64,000 bases of DNA, from NCBI GenBank assembly GCA_040768905.1, contig JAXGMA010000001.1:1798001-1862000 (forward strand), written 5' to 3'. This stretch comes from SZUA-584 sp040768905 (GTDB taxonomy: Bacteria > Bacillota > Clostridia > Christensenellales > SZUA-584). The position numbers were made by a program, and so were the translations under genes. The notes below the pieces were generated by a model, which was given only the letters and a program-made list of their open reading frames with translations, was not told the DNA's origin and did no database searches. This document shows, piece by piece, positions 9,590-17,580 of this stretch (its first letter is position 1; each line of letters begins with the position of its first letter).

Positions 9590-10150
9590 CTACGGTGAAT
9601 TGTTGCCGCTCTGTGTCGGAATTGTATCTTCCCTGTTTACATGAAGCGATTCAAGCTCAAGCAAGACGTCTTTAAGGCCGGTACCGCCGCGGTAAGCGCT
9701 GCGTGACGCTGTTTTGTGAACAACGCGGTGACACGGTATCAGTATCGGCAGCGGCGTACGCTTCAATGCCGTTCCTGCGGCGCGCATGGCAAGCGGATAG
9801 CCTGCCGCTAGAGCCACGTCCGCGTAAGCAGCCGTACGCCCGTAAGGTATGCGCAGCGTCGCGCGGTAGACATCCTGCATGAACGGTGTGCCGCTGATTC
9901 TAAGCGGTAAATCAAAGCTTTTTCGTTTGCCTGCAAAGTATTGCGCCATTTGCTCAGCAAAGGGCAGCGTATCATCAAATGTATTATATGCTGCGCTCAG
10001 GTCTTCGTCAGGGAATAATACCCGTACAATGAAGCCTTCCTGATAGACCGCCGTGAATATACCGGCCGGCGTATCGGCACGGCAGGCTACTGTTCCGGAA
10101 TCGGGCCTTGCTGTATGCCGCGCGTAGAACACCTTTCTGTTTGGTTTCAT
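9590..10150 (-). CDS. ogt: Methylated-DNA--protein-cysteine methyltransferase
   Basis: 186 residues. A suicide DNA-repair protein that takes the alkyl group from O6-methylguanine onto its own cysteine. The active-site motif IPCHRVV is at about residues 144-150; upstream are the helix-turn-helix region TPFMQDVYRATLRIPYGRTAAYADVA and the RAAGTAL region with the 'arginine finger'. The ~70 residues before it match the less conserved N-terminal ribonuclease-like domain. The Ogt/AdaB/MGMT families are close, so the symbol is the best fit rather than certain. Confidence 0.92.
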   Translation of the reverse strand: MKPNRKVFYARHTARPDSGTVACRADTPAGIFTAVYQEGFIVRVLFPDEDLSAAYNTFDDTLPFAEQMAQYFAGKRKSFDLPLRISGTPFMQDVYRATLRIPYGRTAAYADVALAAGYPLAMRAAGTALKRTPLPILIPCHRVVHKTASRSAYRGGTGLKDVLLELESLHVNREDTIPTQSGNNSP

Positions 10151-10427
10151 TGATGTGCCTCCTATTGGCTAATAAAATACTGATTTGCCAAGGGGCCGGA
10201 GTGAAAAGATGGTCTTGCTTTCTGCCGGCAAAGAAGGAATATCAGATTTATCAGTGTTATGCTAGTATGTTATCATGTCATTGCATAAGGCGGCAACCCG
10301 AAAAAATGTATAAATAATTCCGCGGCTGATAAAACTTTTGATACTGCGGACCGGGTATATAGTGTAGATGGTGATCATCTAAGGCAGCCTTAAAAAAGTC
10401 GATCGATGAAAAGGACAGATAAAAAAC

Positions 10428-10961
10428 GTGGATGAGCTTCTCATAAAAAGATATCAAAATGGGGATCACGCGGCATTCAAGCAGCTGTATGAACTTAACG
10501 CAGCAGGCGCGCTTCGTCTGGCACGCGTCATCACGCGTGAGGACGGCCTCGCAGCCGATGCAGTTCAGGAGGCGTTTTTACGGGCTTTCATCTACCGGCA
10601 CAAGCTCAGGCAAGGCGCACGATTTGACCTGTGGTTTTACAGGATCGTGGTCAACGAAAGCCGCAGGATAATAGGCAAAAACAAACTGCATGTTTTAAGC
10701 GAAATTCCCCATGATGCTGCATCGGCAGAAGACAGCTATGCGTTTTTACAGTATGAGGCGCTGTATGCATCTCTCGAGCAGCTGCCGGAGATCTTGCGCA
10801 CGGCTTTAGGCCTAAAATACATACACGGCTTTAGCGAGGCAGAAATCGCCAATGTGCTTGGAATCAATAAAAATACTGTCAAGTCGCGGTTGTTCCAGGC
10901 ACGCAGGAAGCTCAAAACAATGATCCAGGGAAACGAGGGATTGATCCATGAACAGGTTTGA
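10428..10961 (+). CDS. ECF-type RNA polymerase sigma factor
   Basis: 177 residues with both sigma domains. Region 2 is YQNGDHAAFKQLYELN..ALRLARVITREDGLAADAVQEAFLRAF (about residues 8-58) and region 4 is LRTALGLKYIHGFSEAEIANVLGINKNTVKSRLFQARRKL (about 123-165). It redirects RNA polymerase to a small regulon. It overlaps the following gene by 14 bases; that product has the size and topology of an anti-sigma partner, so the pair is likely a membrane-signal switch. The start has only a weak AAGGACAG upstream. Confidence 0.93.
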   Translation: MDELLIKRYQNGDHAAFKQLYELNAAGALRLARVITREDGLAADAVQEAFLRAFIYRHKLRQGARFDLWFYRIVVNESRRIIGKNKLHVLSEIPHDAASAEDSYAFLQYEALYASLEQLPEILRTALGLKYIHGFSEAEIANVLGINKNTVKSRLFQARRKLKTMIQGNEGLIHEQV

Positions 10962-11706
10962 TGACGATTTAATGGCGGCAATCAAAGCCGGAACACAAAA
11001 AGCCGCCGAGAAGAAAAACGACATATGGAACAACATTGAAAAACAACTCAAGGAGGGCAACATGAGCAGAAAAAAAAGCCACGCAGGAAAAATTATCGCG
11101 GCCGTTATTGCAGCCGGTCTGGTGATCACAGGATTTACGCCTTTAGGGCAGGCCGCTATAAACAGCATCGCACAACTTTTTGAGCCGCAAAGGGCCATTG
11201 ATGTGGTCATAGAAGGCGATACCGAGCAAACAGACCAGCAGCTGCATGTGGGCACTGCGGAGCCGGATATGCAGGATGACGGCGTGACCTATGTGCTGTA
11301 TGTGGATGAAGAGCGCTACGAATTTGTCTCTTCCGAAACCGGCGACAGGATCGTGCCCAAAGGCTATCCTTCCGACCTGCCGGAAGTGTATATGCAGATC
11401 GTGCAGGATACAAAGCTGACGCCACAGGACGCTGCGGCAAAGATCAAGGCCGAGCTTGGCACAAGCTATATCGAGGTGCGCGATATCGAGCAAATCACCG
11501 CTCCCATTGACGCGCTTCGCCTGGTTGCCATAAACGGCTACGAATGGAATGACGATATAGTGGTTTGTTACTTCATCGATAATTCGCAAGGCGGCACCTT
11601 CATCATCACGGCCAAATATTTCGTGGAAGCCGAAGAAGGCCACGGTGCGCGGTTTGAGCAAATGCTCGCCGATTTTGAGATCGTCTCTGTCAAGCAGGCA
11701 CAATAG
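10948..11706 (+). CDS. Probable anti-sigma factor, single-pass membrane protein
   Basis: 252 residues. A charged cytoplasmic N-terminus of about 48 residues is followed by one membrane helix (about 49-68, AGKIIAAVIAAGLVITGF) and an outside domain of about 180 residues with no cysteines. Its C-terminal half (VPKGYPSDLPEVY... FVEAEEGHGARFEQMLADF) resembles the DUF4367/DUF4179-type sensor domains of clostridial anti-sigma proteins. Function is inferred from the 14-base overlap with the sigma gene and from topology; no canonical zinc anti-sigma motif HxxxCxxC is present. Confidence 0.7.
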   Translation: MNRFDDDLMAAIKAGTQKAAEKKNDIWNNIEKQLKEGNMSRKKSHAGKIIAAVIAAGLVITGFTPLGQAAINSIAQLFEPQRAIDVVIEGDTEQTDQQLHVGTAEPDMQDDGVTYVLYVDEERYEFVSSETGDRIVPKGYPSDLPEVYMQIVQDTKLTPQDAAAKIKAELGTSYIEVRDIEQITAPIDALRLVAINGYEWNDDIVVCYFIDNSQGGTFIITAKYFVEAEEGHGARFEQMLADFEIVSVKQAQ

Positions 11707-11722
11707 CCAAAAATTTTATGAT

Positions 11723-11756
11723 AAGCCACAGGGCCCAGCGCGCTGTGGCTTTTTTT
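11723..11756 (+). terminator. Terminator after the sigma/anti-sigma pair
   Basis: AAGCCACAG ... CTGTGGCTT followed by seven T. It lies 17 bases after the stop of the anti-sigma-like gene. Confidence 0.85.
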
Positions 11757-11794
11757 ATGCAATTTCCGGCCACAGGTTATAGCAGAGTGTTATG

Positions 11795-11824
11795 CTGACA
11801 CAGCGCATGCCGATGTGCTATACT
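11795..11824 (+). promoter_or_regulatory. Sigma-A-type promoter, possibly giving a near-leaderless mRNA
   Basis: CTGACA (11795-11800), 18-base spacer, TATACT (11819-11824). The next ATG in frame with the protein is at 11831, six bases after the -10 box, so transcription would begin at or next to the start codon. No Shine-Dalgarno sequence is visible. Confidence 0.5.
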
Positions 11825-11830
11825 GTTCGC

Positions 11831-12625
11831 ATGAAAAAATGGCTGATACTTCTGATCGTTCTGATACTTGCTGCGGTGCCGGCTGCCTGGTTTTTTCCTG
11901 CGCTGCAAAGCTATGCCGTGATGGGCGTTTATTCTGCTGTGCAAGCAGGCGAAAGCGTCATGCAGAAAAATGGTTTTTCCATCAAAATGGATCCGGCACA
12001 AGGCTGGTATCCTTTTGTGCTCATATACAATGCCGACGGGTTTTCCAGCTGGTCGGGCATTGAAGCGGACATGTCCATACTCTACGGTTTCGGCGCCTTT
12101 GACGCCGCCGCGCGCACATCGTCGCTGTATGACGAAAACAGCCCTTTTTACTCTGCGTTTTTCGGCGCCTATGCCGTGCAAAAGGGCAGCGGCGCGTTTG
12201 GTTTTTACGGTGTCGGTTCTTTGAATATGGATGAAGTGACAGCCGCTGTCGATTACGATTACACCCAGCTCGTGATGCGCAATTTCGGCTGCGAGAACCC
12301 TGTCTTTTCATTGGATGAGTATACCGTCCGGCAGGGGATAAGCTATGCGGGAAGTGACGGCTGGACACGCATCGACGCGCTGATGCGCCTCAATGGCGTT
12401 GCACACAATTTTAATGAACACAGAACGGCGTATCTGCAGTACGGCCGTCCGACACGTCCCTTACAAGAAGATTTTGCCGTTATCGATATGGCCGGGCGGG
12501 TGTATGCCAAATACTTTGAGGCATTCGATTGTACCGTGATGCTGTATGTAATGGCACCAGACGCGCAAATGGTTGATATGTGCGACAGGCACATTCTTTC
12601 AAACGCTGTGATCGCAGGCTTTTAG
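11831..12625 (+). CDS. Unknown exported or membrane-anchored protein
   Basis: 264 residues from ATG 11831, where a clear hydrophobic N-terminus begins (MKKWLILLIVLILAAVPAAW). An in-frame upstream start at 11792 would put 13 polar residues in front of the signal sequence and is less likely. The rest is soluble and rich in aromatic residues, with no motif I recognise. There is no lipobox cysteine, so it is secreted or N-terminally anchored. It stands alone between two terminators and converges with a lipoprotein gene. Confidence 0.75.
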   Translation: MKKWLILLIVLILAAVPAAWFFPALQSYAVMGVYSAVQAGESVMQKNGFSIKMDPAQGWYPFVLIYNADGFSSWSGIEADMSILYGFGAFDAAARTSSLYDENSPFYSAFFGAYAVQKGSGAFGFYGVGSLNMDEVTAAVDYDYTQLVMRNFGCENPVFSLDEYTVRQGISYAGSDGWTRIDALMRLNGVAHNFNEHRTAYLQYGRPTRPLQEDFAVIDMAGRVYAKYFEAFDCTVMLYVMAPDAQMVDMCDRHILSNAVIAGF

Positions 12626-12651
12626 CAGAACTTATTGACTCCGGTTCAAGA

Positions 12652-12680
12652 AAAAAGGCTGCTCTCACAGCAGCCTTTTT
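12652..12680. terminator. Bidirectional terminator between convergent genes
   Basis: AAAAAGGCTGCT / CTCAC / AGCAGCCTTTTT, a perfect 12-base-pair stem with A and T runs, serving both the plus-strand gene ending at 12625 and the minus-strand lipoprotein gene ending at 12701. Confidence 0.9.
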
Positions 12681-12700
12681 CACACAGATACGCATTGACT

Positions 12701-13159
12701 TTACTTCACATCAAAAACTCCGAACGCCACGCCCTGTGCATCTTCTGCACTGAATGACTTGACGACACGGTAAGTAGCCGGCTGAAGTTCACCATAGAAG
12801 CTGTATAAAGACACCGTCTCTTCTCCTGTGCCGTTTGGCTCGAGTATATAAAGGATCATGATAAAAGCCATCTCCTCCTGCGGGGGGTATTTATACCATA
12901 CGCCGTTTACTTCCTTCTCAAGCTCATACGGCGCCCCATACGAATATTCTTTGCCCGACAGGTTTCGTATTGTCAGTGAGACCGATTCGGCTTTTGTCCC
13001 CACCGTACCCTCTGCAACAGTCACAGAGATATCCGAAAGCTCCTCCGCAGCGCTGTAAGGCGATCTTTCAAGATCGGCCTGCTGCGCAGACTGCGACACA
13101 CCGCATGCTGTCAACATAAGAAGCAGCGCCGCAAAAAGCAATACCACAGTTTTTTTCAT
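12701..13159 (-). CDS. Small lipoprotein with bacterial Ig-like (Big_14-type) domain
   Basis: 152 residues. A signal peptide with lipobox LTAC puts the acylated Cys at residue 19. The mature part has a single beta-rich domain: VSLTIRNLSGKEYSYG.. YELEKEVNGVWYKYPP .. ELQPATYRVVKSF. That pattern (YG..YELEK..NG.WY, then L..G.YR.VK.F) matches immunoglobulin-like domains found alone in many Firmicute lipoproteins. Role unknown; surface exposed on the outer side of the membrane. Confidence 0.8.
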   Translation of the reverse strand: MKKTVVLLFAALLLMLTACGVSQSAQQADLERSPYSAAEELSDISVTVAEGTVGTKAESVSLTIRNLSGKEYSYGAPYELEKEVNGVWYKYPPQEEMAFIMILYILEPNGTGEETVSLYSFYGELQPATYRVVKSFSAEDAQGVAFGVFDVK

Positions 13160-13301
13160 AAGTGTTAAAAACCTCCTTTACCCTTTATGACGCACAGCGC
13201 CGTTGAGTTGTTCCCTTATCAGTTTGTGTGAAAATATGGTTTTTTAACCGTTTGTCTCTGTATCCTTAAAAAAAGACGCCTCATGCTCAAGGCCAATAAA
13301 A

Positions 13302-13922
13302 TCAATCCTTATGCAGGATCGCTCTTAATGGCGCTGCGTCTGCGCCTGTGATATTAAGAAACATAGCCGTCATTCGGTAAAGACCGGGACGCACTGCATG
13401 CAGATACAGGCCTTCAATGATGGGTATGCCTGCCCCTAGCAGTATGCGATGCGCCTCAAAGCCCGGCCCGCAATCTATTGACATGCAGTCGATGCCAAGC
13501 GCCCTGATGCGCATATCCGCAAGATACCGTGCAGCCGATGCCTCCAAGCTGACATGTCTGTTATCATGCTGCGCATCGCACATATTTGCGCTTTGCTGCG
13601 TTTTTAACAGCACGATATCTCCGGCCTTTATGCCTACGCCTGTTAAGTTTTTTCGCTCTATACCATCGTTGTGCAAAAATTCTGCCACACGCGCGCGGCC
13701 GCAGAAATAATCAGCCGGGTATTCATCTGCTTTTTTTCCGTCCGCGATCATATGGTATGGCGCATCAAAATGCGTACCGGTATGCGTGCCAAAACACAAA
13801 CGCATCAAATTGGCATCGTCACCGTCTTCAAGACACATCAGCAGCTCAGCCATAAAGGGCGGATCACCGGGATAATGAGCCATCCCGTTTTTGAGAGGCA
13901 TCGTTATATCTATGAAGCTCAT
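13302..13922 (-). CDS. Cyclase-family hydrolase (kynurenine-formamidase-like)
   Basis: 206 residues. The metal-site signature is present as HTGTHFDAPYH (about residues 48-58; family consensus HxGTHxDxPxH). Other family marks are IDITMPLKNGMAHYPGDPP at the N-terminus, ALGIDCMSIDCG and IPIIEGLYL. The ATG at 13922 lies directly behind the stop of the preceding gene; an ATG at 13934 overlapping that gene is also possible. Family members hydrolyse N-formylkynurenine or related cyclic or amide substrates; the actual substrate is not evident. It is co-transcribed with a sugar-binding-like protein. Confidence 0.85.
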   Translation of the reverse strand: MSFIDITMPLKNGMAHYPGDPPFMAELLMCLEDGDDANLMRLCFGTHTGTHFDAPYHMIADGKKADEYPADYFCGRARVAEFLHNDGIERKNLTGVGIKAGDIVLLKTQQSANMCDAQHDNRHVSLEASAARYLADMRIRALGIDCMSIDCGPGFEAHRILLGAGIPIIEGLYLHAVRPGLYRMTAMFLNITGADAAPLRAILHKD

Positions 13923-13923
13923 T

Positions 13924-15396
13924 TTATTGTGCATTGGCCGGAAGAGGACGCAGCAGGCTGTTGAGGATGGCGTCCGCAATAGGCTCGGTGACCGCGTATG
14001 AATCGTCGTAATCCTTATATTTGGCATAATACGTTGCCATATCCGCATCCGTGACCAGCGTTTTGACTGTAAAACGGTATGTCTGCCCGGGCGTGATCAG
14101 CGCGCGCCCTTTTGCCATTTCCACAGCGATCTCAAAGGCGAGCGCGGCTCCGCCGGTCGGTGAGGGCTGTGCGCACACAACGAATTCGCCGGGCTGCGCA
14201 GCAAAAAGCACAGGTGCCGGCGTAGGTTCTCCTGCTGCCGCTTTGGGCGTGACATCGATACCGCCATTTTTGAGCAAATACCATTTTTTGATGAACCCCA
14301 CGGTCAGGTCTGCGCACATCACCTTGGGAAGTTTTCGCGCTTCAATAAAGGCATCGAGGACAGCTTCGGCCATGCCTTCTTCGGCGATAACACCGTCGAT
14401 CGCCGTTTCCGCAGCCAGTTTATTCGCAACCGCGTCTTTGGCCGTTTTGGTGTTAAGGCCGGCAAAAACGGTTTCCATGGCAGCCAGCTGCGTGGCAGGT
14501 AAAAGCGCCCTATCAAGAGCACTCAGGCGCGCTGCACTTCTTTGATTGTCTGCGCTGTCAAATATCTTCATGACATTGCCTGCGCTTAATTTCTGTGTCA
14601 TAAACTGGCCGTATACACTGCCCCAGGAATCCTGATCGGGCACAACATTGATCGCGTAGCCCCTGTCGACAGGCGCATCATAAGCCACCACAGGAATGCC
14701 TTCTTTTTCTGCCATCACTGTCACCATCTCAAAGCTTTCCCTGTCCATGAACGCAGCAATGATGACATCGACCTCTTTGTTGATAAGGCTTCTTATATCC
14801 TGAAGCTGCTGGTTGGGCTTTCCGTATGCGTTATAATAAAAAACATCATAAATCTCTTTTTGCTGTTTTGCTGCACTCCAAACCTCTTCTAAGCGGTTGA
14901 TGACAGTTTCATCTTCGCCGGGTTTTAAGCTGCCGACGGTCACACCAATCCGGATGCCTTCTTGAGCTAAAAGCTGCTGTTCCCTTTCTTCATCAGTCAG
15001 GAGTTCGCCGAAATCGATATCAAAATCACCGCTGGCGTAAGGGTCATCACTTTCGCTGAGTTCGCCTGGCGGCAGCTCATCGGGCTCCGCGGCGGCGACC
15101 GTCTCTGTGGGCGGTGCAGAAGTCACGGTATTTGTGCCTCCCAAAAAAAGCACAAGGCACAGCACGGCAACAACAATTACAATGCCGCCGATGGCAAGAA
15201 TTTTGATATTGCGCCGCATAAAGCCCACGAGCCCGCCATAACGCCTGCTTCTGCCAAGTCCCGCGCTTTTTCTGCGTGTTCTGGAAGCCCCGGTACGGCT
15301 TGCGCCCGGGCTTTCCGAAAGCCGGACGGAACGGTAACCTGGCGATGAAATAGCCGTTTTTCGTTTTCTTTTTTTAGAGTTTATAAGTTTCCCCAT
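13924..15396 (-). CDS. Membrane-tethered periplasmic-binding-protein-like protein
   Basis: 490 residues. An unusually basic cytoplasmic tail of about 63 residues (many Arg/Lys/Ser) precedes one membrane helix (about 66-88). An acidic, Pro-rich linker follows, then a domain of the ribose-binding/LacI-like class from about residue 150 (IRIGVTVGSLK..., VDVIIAAFMDRESFEMVTVMAEKEGIPVVAYDAPV, AINVVPDQDSWGSVYGQFM). Known relatives bind sugars or autoinducer-2, usually as secreted proteins feeding an ABC importer. No importer gene is next to it; the next gene is a cyclase-family hydrolase. It may sense rather than import. Confidence 0.8.
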   Translation of the reverse strand: MGKLINSKKRKRKTAISSPGYRSVRLSESPGASRTGASRTRRKSAGLGRSRRYGGLVGFMRRNIKILAIGGIVIVVAVLCLVLFLGGTNTVTSAPPTETVAAAEPDELPPGELSESDDPYASGDFDIDFGELLTDEEREQQLLAQEGIRIGVTVGSLKPGEDETVINRLEEVWSAAKQQKEIYDVFYYNAYGKPNQQLQDIRSLINKEVDVIIAAFMDRESFEMVTVMAEKEGIPVVAYDAPVDRGYAINVVPDQDSWGSVYGQFMTQKLSAGNVMKIFDSADNQRSAARLSALDRALLPATQLAAMETVFAGLNTKTAKDAVANKLAAETAIDGVIAEEGMAEAVLDAFIEARKLPKVMCADLTVGFIKKWYLLKNGGIDVTPKAAAGEPTPAPVLFAAQPGEFVVCAQPSPTGGAALAFEIAVEMAKGRALITPGQTYRFTVKTLVTDADMATYYAKYKDYDDSYAVTEPIADAILNSLLRPLPANAQ

Positions 15397-15464
15397 TATG
15401 CACCTCGTGGTCCTAAGTCAGCGCGCAGCCAACTTTCTGCTGTTGCGCCGGATGTTGGCGTGTG

Positions 15465-17027
15465 TTATTCCCAATTCTTTAAGAGCGCTTCGATCTCCTG
15501 CTGCATCCTTTTTGCCTGAGCCGCTCCCGCGCCCTCAACCTTGAGCCTGAGCCGTGCAAACAGCTCCTGCAGCTTGTCCGCTTTATATGGCGGCTCTTCC
15601 GGCATAACCAGGGATACCGCAGCGAAGTCCTCCGTATCCACGCTGTCGTACAATACCGGCACAGATGCATTGTATCCGCGGCTTGAAAGATCTTTAGCAA
15701 ATGCGGCGGATACGCTTTCTTCTCCGTGCATCACATAAACCTTTTCGACGGTTTTTGGAAAATGGCTGATCCATTCAAGCAGCCCTGCTTTGTCCGCATG
15801 ACCAGAAAAACCATCAATGCGCTCAATGGCTGCTTTGATCTGGATCTCTTCACCGAATATCTTCACGGACTCTCTTCCGTCAAGTATCCCGCGCCCGAGC
15901 GTCCCGACGGCTTGATAGCCCACAAACAGCACCGTGGAATCGCTGCGCCAAAGATTGTGCTTTAAGTGGTGTTTGATGCGCCCTGCCTCGCACATGCCGC
16001 TTGAAGATATGATGATTTTCTGTCTTTCGTCAAAATTGATCTCCTTGGATTCGTCCACCGTCTGCGCGACATTGAGCGTACTGAATGAAAAGAACCTCAC
16101 GCCGTTTGATATGTGCGCCAGGGCTTCTTCATCGTACTCATGGCTGCTTTCCTCAAAGATCTCCGTGGCCGCGATGCCGAGCGGGCTGTCAATGTAGACC
16201 GGCACCTTTTCGAGGCCGGGTACGCTTTTTTCTTCCAGCAGCACGCTGATGGTGTACAAAACTTCCTGCGTGCGCCCTACCGCGAATGACGGGATCACGA
16301 TATTGCCGCCGCGCGCCAGCGCCTGTTTGAGCGTGTCCCGCAGCTGCTCTTTCACGTCCCTAGTCTCTGCGTGCAGCCTGTCGCCGTAGGTGCTCTCAAT
16401 AAACACGATATCGGCCTTTGTCAAATATATCGGATCTTTGATGATGGGTTTATCCTTCTGCCCGATATCGCCGGAAAATACCAGCGTTTTGCGCGTATTC
16501 TTTTCAGTTATAGTCAGTTCTATCGATGCAGAGCCCAGCAAATGCCCTGCATCCACAAACCGCACATCTATACCGTCAAACGCAGTTTTTATTTTATCAT
16601 AACTGACCGGTTTTAAATATTTCACAGCGCGGCGTGCATCCTCTACGGTGTAGATCGGCTCTATCTCAGCCCGGCCTGCCCGGCGGCGCTTTCTGTTCTG
16701 CCACTCAACTTCCATCTCCTGGATGTACCCCGCGTCAGGAAACATGATGGAGCAAAGGCGCGCCGTTGCGCCTGTGCAGAATATCGGCCCTTCAAAACCC
16801 TTTTTGACGAGCAAAGGCAGCATTCCCGAATGGTCGATGTGCGCATGTGTCAAAAACACCGCGTCTATCTCGCGCGCATCAAAAACAAAGCCATCCTTGA
16901 CGGGCGCTGTCTGTTCGTCTCTGCCCTGACGCATGCCGCAGTCGACGAGGATCTTCCTGCCCTGCGTTTCTAACATTGTGCACGAGCCGGTCACATTGCC
17001 TGCGGCACCCAAAAAAGTAATCAACAT
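15465..17027 (-). CDS. Beta-CASP metallo-beta-lactamase (RNA-processing exonuclease type)
   Basis: 520 residues from ATG 17027, preceded by a strong AAGGAGGGGG. The metal-binding motif is LTHAHIDHSGMLP (about residues 55-67), with GHLLGSASIEL and the later beta-CASP motifs, including SSGMCEAGRIKHHLKHNL and GFSGHADKAGLLEWI. The C-terminal RNA-specificity (RMMBL) domain lies at about 380-450. Relatives are CPSF73-like or YSH1-like RNases; some act on other phosphodiesters. Cytoplasmic. A longer upstream reading frame is rejected because the family N-terminus starts at MLITFLGAAGNVTGSC. Confidence 0.92.
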   Translation of the reverse strand: MLITFLGAAGNVTGSCTMLETQGRKILVDCGMRQGRDEQTAPVKDGFVFDAREIDAVFLTHAHIDHSGMLPLLVKKGFEGPIFCTGATARLCSIMFPDAGYIQEMEVEWQNRKRRRAGRAEIEPIYTVEDARRAVKYLKPVSYDKIKTAFDGIDVRFVDAGHLLGSASIELTITEKNTRKTLVFSGDIGQKDKPIIKDPIYLTKADIVFIESTYGDRLHAETRDVKEQLRDTLKQALARGGNIVIPSFAVGRTQEVLYTISVLLEEKSVPGLEKVPVYIDSPLGIAATEIFEESSHEYDEEALAHISNGVRFFSFSTLNVAQTVDESKEINFDERQKIIISSSGMCEAGRIKHHLKHNLWRSDSTVLFVGYQAVGTLGRGILDGRESVKIFGEEIQIKAAIERIDGFSGHADKAGLLEWISHFPKTVEKVYVMHGEESVSAAFAKDLSSRGYNASVPVLYDSVDTEDFAAVSLVMPEEPPYKADKLQELFARLRLKVEGAGAAQAKRMQQEIEALLKNWE

Positions 17028-17187
17028 ATGCCCCCTCCTTAATATAATTGTAACAAATTCAAGCGCAAACAAAAGCGCTTTCCAAAGCTTTTTTATTCAT
17101 GACACCTTGCACATTTTGATATTATACAATATTGGTCATCAGATTTCCAGCAGTCCAGAAGCTGCTCAGCGCCGGTTAAAAGAACAA

Positions 17188-17469
17188 TCAGCGCTTTTTT
17201 CGTCCGTGTTTTGCTCTTATAAGCGTCTTTTGGCAGCGTTCTGCCACACAAAGCAGCAGATTGATAAACTCTTCGGTGTATGCGATCACATCGATATCGC
17301 ACGCATATCTGACAGCTTTACAAGACGCTTCTGCAGCGCGACGCCTGCGCTGCTTTTTTATTTCCTGCATGCTCAACTCTTGGGCCTGCTTTTTCACGAC
17401 CGCCATGCGCCTCTCAAACAGCGCGATCATTTTTGCGTCCAGCGCATCGAGCCTTTGCTGTGCATCCAT
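17188..17469 (-). CDS. Small helical protein resembling the chorismate mutase fold
   Basis: 93 residues from ATG 17469, which has GGAGG five bases upstream. The first helix, LDALDAKMIALFERRMAVVKKQAQ, has the spacing of AroQ-class chorismate mutases (IDxID..LxxLxxERxxxxxxVxxxK). The middle carries a basic KKQRRRR stretch and the expected later catalytic residues are not clear. It may be a degenerate mutase-like protein. It lies between the PASTA protein's terminator and the metallo-beta-lactamase gene. Confidence 0.6.
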   Translation of the reverse strand: MDAQQRLDALDAKMIALFERRMAVVKKQAQELSMQEIKKQRRRRAAEASCKAVRYACDIDVIAYTEEFINLLLCVAERCQKTLIRAKHGRKKR

Positions 17470-17544
17470 ACCTGCCTCCATGATGGTTTTATTGCCGTTA
17501 GTGTGCGCTTCGGCAGGCAAAAGAATGATTCTTGTATACACAAA

Positions 17545-17566
17545 AGCCGCTCCTGTTTATGAGCGG
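17545..17566 (-). terminator. Terminator of the PASTA-protein gene
   Basis: GCCGCTC / ATAAACAG / GAGCGGC on the minus strand, followed by TTTTGTG. It starts 14 bases after the PASTA gene stop. Confidence 0.75.
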
Positions 17567-17580
17567 CCAAAAGTTGTTTA

